64,000 nucleotides of DNA from RUG369 sp050949645. Its GTDB lineage: Bacteria; Planctomycetota; Planctomycetia; Pirellulales; Thermoguttaceae. Below the pieces are notes generated by a model that did not search any database, was not told where the DNA came from, and was given only the letters and a program-made list of their open reading frames with translations. Every line of letters begins with the position of its first letter. Within the stretch, counting starts at the first letter, position 1. The translations under genes and the position numbers were made by a program. The DNA lies in NCBI GenBank assembly GCA_050949645.1, contig JBMNGC010000001.1:2666001-2730000 (forward strand), written 5' to 3'. Below, piece after piece: positions 1-9,658 of the stretch.

Positions 1-1
1 G

Positions 2-664
2 CTCGGAATGAACTCGCCTTACCGCGACGTCGCCTTCCCTAACAACGCTCCCATTGACTCAGAATACCTCACGCTTCGCTCTCTCTCCGACGACGAACGC
101 GCGCGCTGGCTCGACGCCATCGAATACCTCGTTAAAGCGCTTACCGTTAAGTACGATAAGCGTCTCATCCTGAAATCGCCCCCGCACACCGCAAGGGTCG
201 AGGCGCTCCTGGAACGATTCCCCAACGCTAAGTTCATACACATTTCGCGCGATCCCTTCGTCCTCTTCCCATCGACCGTCAATCTCTGGAAGAGACTCTC
301 CGCCGTGCACGGATTGCAGGTCCCGAAAGATACTTGCGCGATCGAAGAAAAAACGCTGAAAAACTTCGAAGAAATGTACGACTCGTTCTTCGACGCGCTG
401 CCAAAGCTCCAGCCCGGCGCTCTCTGCGAGATCTCCTACGACGAGCTCGTCGACCGTCCCGTTTCGACCCTTGAAAGGATATATTCCGAGCTCAATCTTG
501 GGCGCTCCCAAGAAAACAAAGAAATCTTTGAGCAATACGCGAATTCTCAAAAGAGCTATAAACGGAACAAATTTGAAATTTCTGCCGAGATGAAGAAAAC
601 GATTCTTCGACGCTGGCGTCGATACTTCGAAAGATATTTTCCCGAGGAACTCGAGCAGAGCTAA
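2..664 (+). CDS. Sulfotransferase family protein, 5' end cut by window edge
   Basis: This is the C-terminal part of a PAPS-dependent sulfotransferase-like protein (Sulfotransfer_3 type). The frame is open to the left edge; the ATG at position 8 is probably internal, because the N-terminal PAPS-binding loop of the family is absent. The segment FPNAKFIHISRDP, followed by a Ser a few residues later, matches the 3'-phosphate-binding region of sulfotransferases. The upstream stretch LILKSPPHTARVEALL is also typical of these proteins. The C-terminus is basic (KKTILRRWRRYFERYFPEE). The substrate cannot be told; a glycan or lipid acceptor is common for this family. A strong hairpin terminator follows the stop. 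Confidence 0.8.
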   Translation, partial: LGMNSPYRDVAFPNNAPIDSEYLTLRSLSDDERARWLDAIEYLVKALTVKYDKRLILKSPPHTARVEALLERFPNAKFIHISRDPFVLFPSTVNLWKRLSAVHGLQVPKDTCAIEEKTLKNFEEMYDSFFDALPKLQPGALCEISYDELVDRPVSTLERIYSELNLGRSQENKEIFEQYANSQKSYKRNKFEISAEMKKTILRRWRRYFERYFPEELEQS

Positions 665-694
665 ACATCGATCCTGAGTCCTCTGTACAAAATG

Positions 695-736
695 AACGAG
701 CCGCGCTCCTATTTCGAAGCGCGGCTCGTTTTTTAT
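695..736 (+). terminator. Rho-independent terminator
   Basis: A perfect 13-bp stem (695-707 with 718-730) is followed by a T-run. It closes the sulfotransferase gene and lies downstream of the convergent oxidoreductase gene. Confidence 0.85.
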
Positions 737-798
737 TGACAAAGCGAAGTCGCTTTCGCGCGACTCGCAGAGAAGCGCGCGAAGGCGGACTACCAATC

Positions 799-1971
799 TC
801 AGGTGAAGTCGGCGAGCTTAACCCAGCAACGTTCTTCCCAAGACTTACGCACCGCTTCAATCGTGCGCTCGACGTCGTACGCGTCGCGGAACGTCGCGAT
901 CGGCGCGATCTCGTCGGCGCCGGCAATCTTCAGGATATTCTCGTAGCAGGCGTTGACCGTGAAGTCGCGATAGCCGTACATATGGCCGTCTGCAAAGGAC
1001 TTGTAGGAGAAGTCGTCGCCGCCGCGATTCGTGAGGACGCGGGTCCAGCCGCGATCAGGTCGCGTCGCGTCATAGACGTTCAGGTAGTTTACGTCGTCGT
1101 AATTCCACGCGATCGCGCCATTCTCGAAGTAGAGCTCATAGCCGTGCGTGTTCTCGGCGCCCCACGCGTTGCGCGTGCACTCAAGCGAACCGATCGCGCC
1201 GTCGGGAAGCGTGTACATAATACGCGTCGCGTCGTCGGTCTCCACTTTCACCTTCTCGCCCTGCTGCGCGTCGGCGCCGCGATTCATACGCGCGGCGAGG
1301 TCCGAACCGACCGTCTTGGGATCGAAGCGATAGGGGATATGGACGCCCTGTATCGCGCACAGTTCGATCGGACGCATGCCGGTTACGAAATAGAGCATAT
1401 CGAGCGCGTGCGAACCGAGGTCGCCAAGCGTGCCGCCCGTCTTGCTGAAACGCCAGCTGTACGGCGTATCGGGGCCGCCCCACGACTGATTGTAGAAGGA
1501 ACGCGCTTCGAGGAGCTTGCCGAATCGACCCGACTTAACAAGGCGACGCGCGTAAACGTTGGAAGGACAACGACGATAGACGAAGTTCACGGAGTTGAGA
1601 AGCTCCGGTTTCGCTTCGGCGGCTTGCATCATTTCGCGCGCTTCGTCAACGGTGACGGCCAGCGGCTTTTCGCAGAAGACATGCTTACCCGCCTCGAGCG
1701 CCGACATCACGACGTCGTGGTGCATGGAGTTCGGGAGGCAGACGTCGACATAGTCGCATTCAGAATCCTTAATGACGGCGTCGAGGTCCGTCTTGGCGTC
1801 CCAACCGGACTCCTTAGCAGCTTCCGCTTCAACCGGAAGAGTGAACGCCTGATAGAGAACCGGCTTGATCGGGGCGTCGGTGTAATATCGCGAAATTGCC
1901 TCGTAGGCGACCGCGCGGACCGTGCCCATCATACCATAACCAAGAATACTAACGTTCAACGTTTTCGCCAT
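799..1971 (-). CDS. Gfo/Idh/MocA family NAD(P)-dependent oxidoreductase
   Basis: This is a predicted cytoplasmic NAD(P)-dependent sugar or inositol dehydrogenase of 390 aa, full length for the family. The N-terminal Rossmann fold starts with ILGYGMMG (residues 9-16). The family motif EKPLAV (101-106) carries the conserved Lys, and GDLGSHALD (183-191) supplies the conserved active-site His188. The start is an ATG preceded by a GGAG at good spacing. The gene stands alone between two convergent or divergent neighbours. Planctomycetes carry many paralogues of this family, acting on sugars or on 3-keto-glycosides, so the substrate cannot be assigned. Confidence 0.92.
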   Translation of the reverse strand: MAKTLNVSILGYGMMGTVRAVAYEAISRYYTDAPIKPVLYQAFTLPVEAEAAKESGWDAKTDLDAVIKDSECDYVDVCLPNSMHHDVVMSALEAGKHVFCEKPLAVTVDEAREMMQAAEAKPELLNSVNFVYRRCPSNVYARRLVKSGRFGKLLEARSFYNQSWGGPDTPYSWRFSKTGGTLGDLGSHALDMLYFVTGMRPIELCAIQGVHIPYRFDPKTVGSDLAARMNRGADAQQGEKVKVETDDATRIMYTLPDGAIGSLECTRNAWGAENTHGYELYFENGAIAWNYDDVNYLNVYDATRPDRGWTRVLTNRGGDDFSYKSFADGHMYGYRDFTVNACYENILKIAGADEIAPIATFRDAYDVERTIEAVRKSWEERCWVKLADFT

Positions 1972-2240
1972 AGAGCATATCTCCGATATTTATTATTTGG
2001 ATTGAACCGCTCGCGGCCCCGCGCGGATCAATTGGCCGCGCGCCTACGAGCGGAGTAAAAGGTCACCTTACGGACGCGACACAATTGCGCGCCCACGGCA
2101 GTATTGTAGCGGATTCGTCAAGCTCCTTCAAGAAAAAAGAAAGCTCTTTTATATTTTTTCGCGAAAAGAAACTGTTTTTCCTCTTTTTGCGAAAAAAAGC
2201 CATAACCGCCGGCGGGTATTCGCGGTCCGACGCGCGCCGG

Positions 2241-3455
2241 TCAGATATCTGGGTCCAGATTATGGCCCATTCTGTCGCGTTTCGTTTCGAGGTAGAAGCG
2301 ATTGTATTCGTTGATCTCGGCGCGGATCGGAACCTGCTCCGTTACGGATAGATCGAATCCGCCGTAAATAAACGCGTCGACCTTCTTCGAATTGTTCGTC
2401 ATGAGCCGAACCTTATGGAGTCCAAGGTCTTTGAGAATTTGGATCCCCACCCCGTAGTCGCGTAGATCGACGGGATAACCGAGCGCGAGATTCGCGTCGC
2501 ACGTGTCCATGCCTTTATCTTGCAGCGCGTAGGCTTTGATCTTCTCGATGAGCCCGATCCCGCGACCTTCCTGAGGCAGGTAGACGAGGACGCCGGCGCC
2601 TTCCTCTTGGATCATCTTCAGCGCCATATGAAGCTGGTCTCCGCAGTCGCACCGCAACGACGCGACGAGATCGCCTGTAAAACAGGAAGAATGGAGCCGC
2701 ACCAACGGCGCCTCTTTTGAGGAAAGATCTCCATACGCAATAGCGATCGGCTCGCCCGTCTCGTATTTGATCTTATACGCATAGATGCGCCCGAGGCCGT
2801 ATTTCGTCGGCAGGTCCGCCTCGGCGACGCGATCGACGATCTTCTCGCGCTGACGACGGTATTTAATGAGATCGGCGACCGTTACAAATTTGAGATCGAA
2901 TTTCTCCGCCATTTCCAGAAGCGTATCGCGTTGCGCACGATCGCCCCCTTCGTCGAGAATTTCCGTGAGGAGTCCGGCAGGTCGCAGCCCCGCGAGACGG
3001 CAGAGATCAATCGCCGTCTCCGTATGGCCCGCGCGACGCAAAACGCCCCCTTCTTTCGCTTCCAGGGGGAAGATATGTCCCGGTCGAACGAAGTCGGTCG
3101 GCTTGGAATCGGGATCGGCAAGCGCGCGAATAGCGAGCGCTTTCTCCGGCGCCGTGATGCCGGTGCGCGCGCTCGCATGATCGACGGGCACCGTAAACGC
3201 CGTGCCGAGGGGCGCCGTGTTGTGTTGAACCATCTGGGGCAGATCCAGTCGCTCGCAGGTCGCCGGCAGCAGCGGCACGCATGTCTGACCGCGGCCATAC
3301 TTGAGCATGAAGTTGACGTGCTCCGTCGTGACCTTTTCCGCCGCGCAGATGAAGTCCCCTTCGTTTTCCCGATCCTCATCGTCCATAACGATGATAATCT
3401 CGCCATTCTTAAACGCTTCGATAGCTTCTTCGATCGTGTTGAATTGACTGGTCAT
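2241..3455 (-). CDS. ribBA: Bifunctional 3,4-dihydroxy-2-butanone-4-phosphate synthase / GTP cyclohydrolase II
   Basis: This cytoplasmic enzyme catalyses two entry steps of riboflavin synthesis. The N-terminal half (about 1-205) is DHBP synthase, with the acidic metal-binding loop DDEDRENEGD (25-34) and the segment RTGITAPEKALAIRALADPD. The C-terminal half is GTP cyclohydrolase II, with zinc ligands Cys258, Cys269 and Cys271 and the active-site stretch LPQEGRGIGL (293-302). The length of 404 aa is standard. The ATG start has an AGGA ribosome binding site. I looked for an FMN riboswitch in the leader (3456-3624) and saw none of its conserved core. No other rib genes are adjacent. Confidence 0.97.
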   Translation of the reverse strand: MTSQFNTIEEAIEAFKNGEIIIVMDDEDRENEGDFICAAEKVTTEHVNFMLKYGRGQTCVPLLPATCERLDLPQMVQHNTAPLGTAFTVPVDHASARTGITAPEKALAIRALADPDSKPTDFVRPGHIFPLEAKEGGVLRRAGHTETAIDLCRLAGLRPAGLLTEILDEGGDRAQRDTLLEMAEKFDLKFVTVADLIKYRRQREKIVDRVAEADLPTKYGLGRIYAYKIKYETGEPIAIAYGDLSSKEAPLVRLHSSCFTGDLVASLRCDCGDQLHMALKMIQEEGAGVLVYLPQEGRGIGLIEKIKAYALQDKGMDTCDANLALGYPVDLRDYGVGIQILKDLGLHKVRLMTNNSKKVDAFIYGGFDLSVTEQVPIRAEINEYNRFYLETKRDRMGHNLDPDI

Positions 3456-3708
3456 ATTCTTATTCCTAATTGATAATATCGGCGCTCCGCCGGTCCTCTG
3501 AATATACCAGAATCACGACTGATGTTAAGGGGTTTTGCGCGCGCAACGAACGCGATTCTGTCGCCAGACGTCCACGCGACGCCTCGGTGGAGAAAAACTC
3601 GTTTTTTACCGCCGCTCTTGATAATTGAACCAGGCGCCATGTATAATACCCGAGGAGCGATACGTAGCGGACGGTCGCAGCTCGCCTGACCCATGTGGAG
3701 AAAAAGAA

Positions 3709-4581
3709 ATGATGAGCGACGAATATTCACTCAGCGACCATCCGGTGCATTACCTCAACCCGACGGTCGATCTTTCAAAAATCAAGCGCGTCGTCTTCGA
3801 TATGGACGGAACCATCTACAAGGGGAAAACCCTGTTCCCATTTACGCGCGACGTTTTTGCAACGCTCGACAGGATTGGAATCGATTACACTTTTCTCACG
3901 AACAATTCGTCCAAGAGCGCGAAAGATTACCTTACCAAGATCCTGAATCTTGGACTAACTGCGACGCCCGACAATATCGCAACGTCGGCGTCCGCGACTT
4001 TCTTTTATCTCAAACAACATTATCCCGAAGTCAAAAAGATCTACGTCCTTGGCACGGCGAGTCTGCGCGAAGAGTTCGTCGATCATGGTTACACGATGAT
4101 TGACGAATTCAACGAGACGGAAGAGCCCGAGCTCGTGGTCGTCGCGTTCGACACGACCCTCACTTACGAACGCCTCTGCAAGGCAACCTACTGGATCGGG
4201 CAAAATAAGCCCTACGTCGCCACCCACCCTGATACGGTTTGCCCGACGGATCTTGATACGATCCTGGTCGACTGCGGCGCCGTCCAGGCGTTGATTGAGG
4301 ACGTCACCGGTCGGCGCCCTGAAGCAGTTCCAGGTAAACCCAATAAGGACATGATCGAGGGAATCATGGATAAGTACGGTCTCAAAAACGATGAAATTAT
4401 CATGGTTGGGGACCGTATCTACACTGACATGGAGATGGCGCGCCGTGCGCAAGTCCCCAGCGCGCTGGTGCTGACAGGCGAAGCGACGCTCGAAACTCTT
4501 AAGGAAAGCGGTCTCACGCCAGAACTCGTCCTGGATAATATCTCCGTACTCACCGACCTGCTCGTTAAAGCCCAACCCTGA
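3709..4581 (+). CDS. HAD-IIA family sugar-phosphatase (NagD-like)
   Basis: This is a cytoplasmic phosphatase of the haloacid dehalogenase superfamily, subfamily IIA (NagD / glycerol-phosphate phosphatase type). Motif I is VVFDMDGTIYKG with nucleophile Asp31 and acid/base Asp33. The TNNSSKS segment is motif II. The C-terminal GKPNKDM and MVGDRIYTDMEMA segments are motifs III and IV. Two adjacent ATGs (3709 and 3712) sit 8-11 nt after GGAG, so I start here; the frame is open further upstream, but that would add a non-conserved leader. The next gene, 80 bp on, is a phosphate-ester antiporter, which suggests that imported sugar- or glycerol-phosphates are dephosphorylated here. That pairing is inference. 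Confidence 0.88.
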   Translation: MMSDEYSLSDHPVHYLNPTVDLSKIKRVVFDMDGTIYKGKTLFPFTRDVFATLDRIGIDYTFLTNNSSKSAKDYLTKILNLGLTATPDNIATSASATFFYLKQHYPEVKKIYVLGTASLREEFVDHGYTMIDEFNETEEPELVVVAFDTTLTYERLCKATYWIGQNKPYVATHPDTVCPTDLDTILVDCGAVQALIEDVTGRRPEAVPGKPNKDMIEGIMDKYGLKNDEIIMVGDRIYTDMEMARRAQVPSALVLTGEATLETLKESGLTPELVLDNISVLTDLLVKAQP

Positions 4582-4661
4582 CAATGAAAGAGCGACGTCA
4601 GACGCTTCATGATAATCGTCGACGGTTTGGCGGCGCTTCGACAATGGATCAAAACTAAAAC

Positions 4662-6443
4662 ATGGCACATAAACAAACAATTCGCGATCATTCTGACGCG
4701 AATTACGAATACTGGCGGTGGCGTATCCTCATCTGCACGATGATCGGATACATCTTCTTCTATTTCGTCCGCAAGAGCATCACCATGGCGATGCCGGGCC
4801 TGGAATCGATCGGCGTGACGAAGACGACGCTCGGTATCTTCCTCACGATCCACGGGGTCCTCTATGGTTTTTCTCGCTTTGTAAACGGGGTATGGAGCGA
4901 CCGCGTTAATCCGCGCTATTTCATGTCGATCGGGCTCTTTCTCGCGGCGATGACGAACGTCTTCTGCGGTTTGTCGGGCGATATCGCGTCGGCGCTCATG
5001 CCGACGGCGCCAGAAGCGCAGCGCGCGACCCTCATCGCATGGATCATCGGGTCATTCTGGATCATTAACGGATGGGTGCAGGGTATGGGATTCCCACCGT
5101 GCGCAAAAAGCCTGATGCACTGGTTTGCACCTCACGAACATGGCGTTAAATTCGCAACGTGGAACATCTCTCACAACTTCGGCGCGGGCTTCCTCTTCAT
5201 CCTTAACGCGTTCGTCGTAACGCTCGGATGGAAGTATTGCTTCCTCGTCCCTGCCGCACTCAGTACACTCGGAGCCATTTTCCTCTTCTGGGCGCTGCGC
5301 GACTCGCCCGAAAAAGAAGGCTTTGAGCCGGTGGAAACTTACTATGCGCGCACGCGCGGAGTAGGACTGGATACAGCGCAGACAGAATCCGCCGAATGTC
5401 TTGAAACGTCCGCCGCAGCGGTCGAAGAAGAAGAGAATACCCTCATGCAGGATCTCGTCCAGAATGTCTTTTCGAACTGGGCGGTCTGGGTGCTCTGCTT
5501 CGCGAACTTTTTCGTCTACATCGTGCGTTTCTCGATCCTGGACTGGGCGCCGACCTTCCTGTCGCAGGCCAAAGGACTCAATCTTCAGTCGGCGGGCTGG
5601 GCGACCGCAAGTTACGAAATTTTCGGCGCCGTAGGGATCATTCTCAGCGGCCTTCTGATGGACAAGATCTTCAACGGACGCGGCGCAAAGGCGTGCTTCG
5701 TCTACATGTGCGGGTGCGTGGTCGCGTCCTATGCATTCTGGAAGCTGAACTCCGACTCGCTCACGCTCAATATCTTGATCCTGAGCATGATCGGATTCTT
5801 TATCTACGGTCCGCAATGCCTGATCGGCTGCGTCGCAGCGACGATAGCGACGAAGAAATCGGGCGCCGCGTCGAGCGGACTCACGGGACTCTTTGGATAT
5901 CTGGCGACGATCGTCACCGGCTTCGGCGTCGGGTACCTCGTCGACGGCGCCACGGAACCGATTAAAGTGGACCGAGACTTAGCGGTCGCCGCCGCGGTCG
6001 TGCAGAATTTTGACGGAGTCGATCAGGACGCGTTGCTTGACGATTCAGCTCTATTCTCGTCGGTCGTAAAGAACGCCGAGGCGTACTACGACGCGGAACG
6101 CGCGTTCCGAGGTTTCAAGGGCTCTGAAACGTCTAAAAAGTACGCGAAGCTCGAAAGCGCCGTCACGAAAAACGCTGAAAAGTTCAACGCTAGCCTCTCG
6201 CAGGCGACCGGCGCTCAGCTCGAAGGCGCGACCGTCGCGCCGCCTTCCGCCAACATTGCGGAAATTGCCGCCGAATGGCGCGTCAAGATCTCGCAAGCCG
6301 GTTGGCCGCGCATCTTCGGAATGCTCGTCGTTTCGTCGCTCGCCGCGTTGCTACTCTTCGCGCTCATCTTTAATACGGCGTCTCCAGAAGTTATCGCGGA
6401 AGAAAAACGTCGTAAGGAAGCGGAAGCTGCAAAGAACGCGTAA
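4662..6443 (+). CDS. MFS transporter, organophosphate:phosphate antiporter-like (GlpT/UhpT family)
   Basis: This is an inner-membrane major facilitator of 593 aa; the family is normally about 440-460 aa. The N-terminus YWRWRILICTMIGYIFFYFVRK is typical of the OPA family, including the conserved Arg in the first helix. About 11 helices follow to around residue 425. Then comes an insert of about 120 hydrophilic, helix-forming residues before the last helix (LVVSSLAALLLFALIF, about 553-568). A charged tail EEKRRKEAEAAKNA ends the protein. A second hydrophilic loop (about residues 225-262) divides the two six-helix halves. Likely substrates are glycerol-3-phosphate or a hexose phosphate, exchanged for phosphate. 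The ribosome binding site is weak. Confidence 0.88.
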   Translation: MAHKQTIRDHSDANYEYWRWRILICTMIGYIFFYFVRKSITMAMPGLESIGVTKTTLGIFLTIHGVLYGFSRFVNGVWSDRVNPRYFMSIGLFLAAMTNVFCGLSGDIASALMPTAPEAQRATLIAWIIGSFWIINGWVQGMGFPPCAKSLMHWFAPHEHGVKFATWNISHNFGAGFLFILNAFVVTLGWKYCFLVPAALSTLGAIFLFWALRDSPEKEGFEPVETYYARTRGVGLDTAQTESAECLETSAAAVEEEENTLMQDLVQNVFSNWAVWVLCFANFFVYIVRFSILDWAPTFLSQAKGLNLQSAGWATASYEIFGAVGIILSGLLMDKIFNGRGAKACFVYMCGCVVASYAFWKLNSDSLTLNILILSMIGFFIYGPQCLIGCVAATIATKKSGAASSGLTGLFGYLATIVTGFGVGYLVDGATEPIKVDRDLAVAAAVVQNFDGVDQDALLDDSALFSSVVKNAEAYYDAERAFRGFKGSETSKKYAKLESAVTKNAEKFNASLSQATGAQLEGATVAPPSANIAEIAAEWRVKISQAGWPRIFGMLVVSSLAALLLFALIFNTASPEVIAEEKRRKEAEAAKNA

Positions 6444-6608
6444 ACCGGAAAGCGCAAGGCTCGGCAAACCTCTGCCGATTGGTCGTTGGCTATAAGGGCG
6501 CGCTCCAACGCTCCCTTCGCCGACGCGCGCGCATGTAGACCATCGGCGACGCCGAGCCTGCGCGTTATATCCATCATTCGTTATGATTCGTATTAGGAGG
6601 GAGCGTCC

Positions 6609-8690
6609 ATGAGAACGTCGAGCATTTTCGCGGTTCTGGCCGTCTTCTGTCTCTTTGCAGGTCAGGCGCCGGCTCAGGAACCTCCGCAACGCGTCGTGGC
6701 GTCGAGCTATGGTTACGCCGCTGACGATTCCACCGCTGCGCTACAGGCCGCGATCGATTCCGGCGCCAAAACGGTCGTCGTCGACAAGCAGCCGGGGGCT
6801 TGGATCGTTAAAACGATAACGCTCCGGAGCGATCTTGAGATCATTCTTGAAGAGGGAGTCGAGATCGTTGCGAAAAAGGGCGACTTTCACGCGCTCGGCG
6901 ACGTCCTCCTGCGCGCCGAAGGCGTTAAGAATCTCATCATTCGCGGCGAAGGCGCCGGCGCAACGCTTCGTATGAACAAGCGCGACTATTGGAACGAGCC
7001 CTACCGGCGTTCCGAATGGCGCCATGGAATCTCGCTCTTGAGCGCCGAAAACGTCCTGCTTGAAAACCTGACGATCGCTGAAACCGGAGGCGACGGGATC
7101 TACCTTGGAACCTCCGGCGCCGCCAAAACGCCATGCCGCAACATTAGTATCCGCCGCGTCGAATGCGTCGAAAATAATCGTCAGGGGATCAGCGTCATCA
7201 ACGTCGACGGTCTCCTCATCGAAGATAGCGTCCTACGCGATACAAACGGGACCGCGCCCGAAGCGGGTATCGATTTCGAGCCTAACACGGCGGACGAACA
7301 GATCACGAACGTCGTCATGCGCCGCGTGATAGCGATCAACAACGTCGGCGGCGGGTTCGTCTTCTACCTCCCGCAGCTTAGGTCTCGCGGGCATGAACTT
7401 TCGTTCCTCATCGAAGATTGCGCATCGGTACGCAACGCGGGCCCAGGCTTTGCGCTGACCGTTGCGAACGGCGCCGACAAACGCCTCGACGGCGAGATGA
7501 TCGTCCGCAACACGCGTCTTCGCGGCAATCGAATCGGGGTCGCGATCCGCAGCAAGTGGGCCGACGGCGCGCCGCTGCGATTTGAAAACCTTGAACTCGT
7601 CACTCCGGCGGCTGATCGCGCCGACACGTCGGAACAGTATCCCGACATGAGCCCGTCGCCCGAGCTCGAGAAAAAGCTTCAAGAAAAGATCGTGACCGAA
7701 ACGACCGCCGATTCTGCGATCTCACTCATCGCCACGGGCCCCGACGGCGAATCCAACGGCGGCATGACGTTCCAAAACGTCACAATTGTCGACGCGGATC
7801 CGGACTTCGACCTCTCGAAGCCGATTCTCATGCTCCGCGACGCCTCCGCTGGTTTCGTCGGTTTCGAGAAACTTGAAGGAAAGATCGTATGGCGCGCGCT
7901 CAACCCAGCGCAAAGCGTCGAAATGACGCTCGATCAAGAGTCGCTCGCCGAAGCGTACCCGGCGCTCTTTGCTCGACGCGTCGCCGCGTTCCCCATCGAT
8001 TCGCTCAACAGTCCGGCCAACCAAGAACTCTCGCGCGAACTCGTTGAAGCGTGGCAGGGACGAGCCGATTCTAAAACGACGCCGCTCCGCCGTCGCGGCG
8101 ACGCGCGTTACTACCTTTACGCGTCGGCAAACGTACCAGTCAACGCCACTTTTCGACAGCGAACAATCGGAACCTACCAGCCTCAGCCCGTCGCCGTTAC
8201 GATCGTCGCGCCCGACGGCTCCGAAGAAAAGCTGGAACCGACGCTCGCTATCGAAGATCCCCTCGTGGTTAACGTCGACCCGAAAGTCGAAGGCTGGTAT
8301 CGCATCGACGCTGATTTTGGGCCCAGTACGCTCGAGCTCGTCGACGCGTCCGCGCTCGTCCTTAACGCCGCCGAGCCCAAAATCGACGCGTTTTCCACAA
8401 CGGGACAGTTCCAGTTTTACGTACCTCAAAACGCGAACGACCTAGGGCTGCGCGTTGTCGGCAGCGCGGCGGAACGCGTCTCTGCGACGCTTTTCAACCC
8501 TGACGGAGAAGAAGTCGCCAATCTCTCGAACGTCGACCAGCTCGCCGTTTGGGCCCTTCCGGTCGACGACGACGGCGCACCGCAGGCCCCTAAAGCGGGA
8601 TTCTGGACGCTGCAAATCGACAAACCGACCGTCGCGGCTTTTGAAGACTTTATTTTCTCAATCCAAGGAGCGCCCGCGCTCCTGAAATAA
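6609..8690 (+). CDS. Secreted right-handed beta-helix protein
   Basis: This exported protein of 693 aa has a Sec signal peptide (residues 1 to about 22, ending near APAQE) and a strong AGGAGGG ribosome binding site. The N-terminal segment YGYAADDSTAALQAAIDSG resembles the entry strand of pectate-lyase-superfamily beta-helices. Repeated short hydrophobic rungs continue to about residue 400 (LLENLTIAETGGDGIYLG, LIIRGEGAG, IRRVECVENNRQGISVI). The C-terminal third reads like one or two beta-sandwich domains. It may be a polysaccharide lyase or hydrolase, or a binding protein; no catalytic triad is certain. The downstream hydrolase begins 22 bp later, so the two are probably co-transcribed. Confidence 0.82.
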   Translation: MRTSSIFAVLAVFCLFAGQAPAQEPPQRVVASSYGYAADDSTAALQAAIDSGAKTVVVDKQPGAWIVKTITLRSDLEIILEEGVEIVAKKGDFHALGDVLLRAEGVKNLIIRGEGAGATLRMNKRDYWNEPYRRSEWRHGISLLSAENVLLENLTIAETGGDGIYLGTSGAAKTPCRNISIRRVECVENNRQGISVINVDGLLIEDSVLRDTNGTAPEAGIDFEPNTADEQITNVVMRRVIAINNVGGGFVFYLPQLRSRGHELSFLIEDCASVRNAGPGFALTVANGADKRLDGEMIVRNTRLRGNRIGVAIRSKWADGAPLRFENLELVTPAADRADTSEQYPDMSPSPELEKKLQEKIVTETTADSAISLIATGPDGESNGGMTFQNVTIVDADPDFDLSKPILMLRDASAGFVGFEKLEGKIVWRALNPAQSVEMTLDQESLAEAYPALFARRVAAFPIDSLNSPANQELSRELVEAWQGRADSKTTPLRRRGDARYYLYASANVPVNATFRQRTIGTYQPQPVAVTIVAPDGSEEKLEPTLAIEDPLVVNVDPKVEGWYRIDADFGPSTLELVDASALVLNAAEPKIDAFSTTGQFQFYVPQNANDLGLRVVGSAAERVSATLFNPDGEEVANLSNVDQLAVWALPVDDDGAPQAPKAGFWTLQIDKPTVAAFEDFIFSIQGAPALLK

Positions 8691-8712
8691 GAATTCAGAC
8701 AGGAGATCTTCT

Positions 8713-9561
8713 ATGAAACTTTCTGCGATCTTAGCAGCGCACGTCCTTGCGCTCCTTATGGCGGCCCCTGCCGCCCTGGCGGAGGATAATCCAGCCATGT
8801 CCGACAACACGATCGACCTTCCTGCCCCGGGCGTCCAAGCGGCATGCGAAGTAACCTTGCCCCTCGCTACCGGCGACCTCAGGGCCGGAGGCGGCGCCAT
8901 GGCCCTTGGCGGCGCTAATCCAATCGACGAATCCAAGACGGAAAAAGTTAAATTTTTACTCTTTATGCCCGTCGACGAGTCTGCTAAGACTGAGGACGGC
9001 TACCCGCTCATGCTCTTCCTCCACGGCGCGGGCGAACGCGGCGACAATCTCGACGCGGTTAAAACGCATGGTCCGCCTAAAATCTGCGAGGATCCTGAAC
9101 GTTCCAAGACCTGGAAATTCATTACCGTCTCGCCGCAGGTTAAACGCGGTAGTTTCTGGTCGCCTACGCAGCTGCGCCTTTTGATCGACCTTATTTGCGA
9201 ACAGTGTCCCGTCGATCGCAGTCGCATCTACGTCACGGGCCTTTCGATGGGCGGATTTGGAACGTGGGGCATGGTCGCGCATCACTCCGACATAGTCGCG
9301 GCGGCCGCGCCGATCTGCGGCGGCTATTCTCTCGAATTCGCGCCGAACATGGTAAAGACGCCAATCTGGGCGTTCCATGGAACCGACGACCCCGCCGTGA
9401 GATATGAATTCTCTAAGAATCTCGTCGACGCCGTTCGCGCCGAAGGGAACGAGGACGTTAAGTTCACGACTTATCCGAACGCCCAGCACGACGTATGGAC
9501 GCGAACCTACGACAATCCGGAGCTCTATGATTGGTTCCTGTCGAAAAAGCTTGAGAAATAA
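8713..9561 (+). CDS. Secreted alpha/beta hydrolase (dienelactone hydrolase / phospholipase-carboxylesterase type)
   Basis: This exported serine hydrolase of 282 aa has a signal peptide (1 to about 23, ALAED). The nucleophile elbow GLSMGG is followed by FGTWGMV. A late Asp in FHGTDDPAV and a His in YPNAQHDVW complete a plausible triad. The oxyanion region reads LFLHGAGERGDN. This arrangement is that of the secreted esterase family common next to carbohydrate-active genes in planctomycetes. It follows the beta-helix gene in a likely two-gene operon, so a role in de-esterifying plant or algal polysaccharide is reasonable, though inferred. The ribosome binding site is AGGAG. Confidence 0.87.
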   Translation: MKLSAILAAHVLALLMAAPAALAEDNPAMSDNTIDLPAPGVQAACEVTLPLATGDLRAGGGAMALGGANPIDESKTEKVKFLLFMPVDESAKTEDGYPLMLFLHGAGERGDNLDAVKTHGPPKICEDPERSKTWKFITVSPQVKRGSFWSPTQLRLLIDLICEQCPVDRSRIYVTGLSMGGFGTWGMVAHHSDIVAAAAPICGGYSLEFAPNMVKTPIWAFHGTDDPAVRYEFSKNLVDAVRAEGNEDVKFTTYPNAQHDVWTRTYDNPELYDWFLSKKLEK

Positions 9562-9592
9562 CGCGCGTCGGAACGCGTTTCCCTAGATCAAA

Positions 9593-9638
9593 AAGAACGC
9601 CGCGCCCTCAGAGAGAAGCGCGGCGTTCTTATTTTTTT
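9593..9638. terminator. Bidirectional terminator between convergent genes
   Basis: A perfect 13-bp stem (9593-9605 with 9618-9630) is flanked by T-runs on both strands. It serves the hydrolase gene on the plus strand and the RNase Y gene on the minus strand. Confidence 0.85.
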
Positions 9639-9658
9639 CAATAAAGGCCGATCAACGG

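Noticed and set aside
3456..3624. FMN riboswitch upstream of ribBA
   Set aside because: None of the conserved RFN core segments is visible in the leader.
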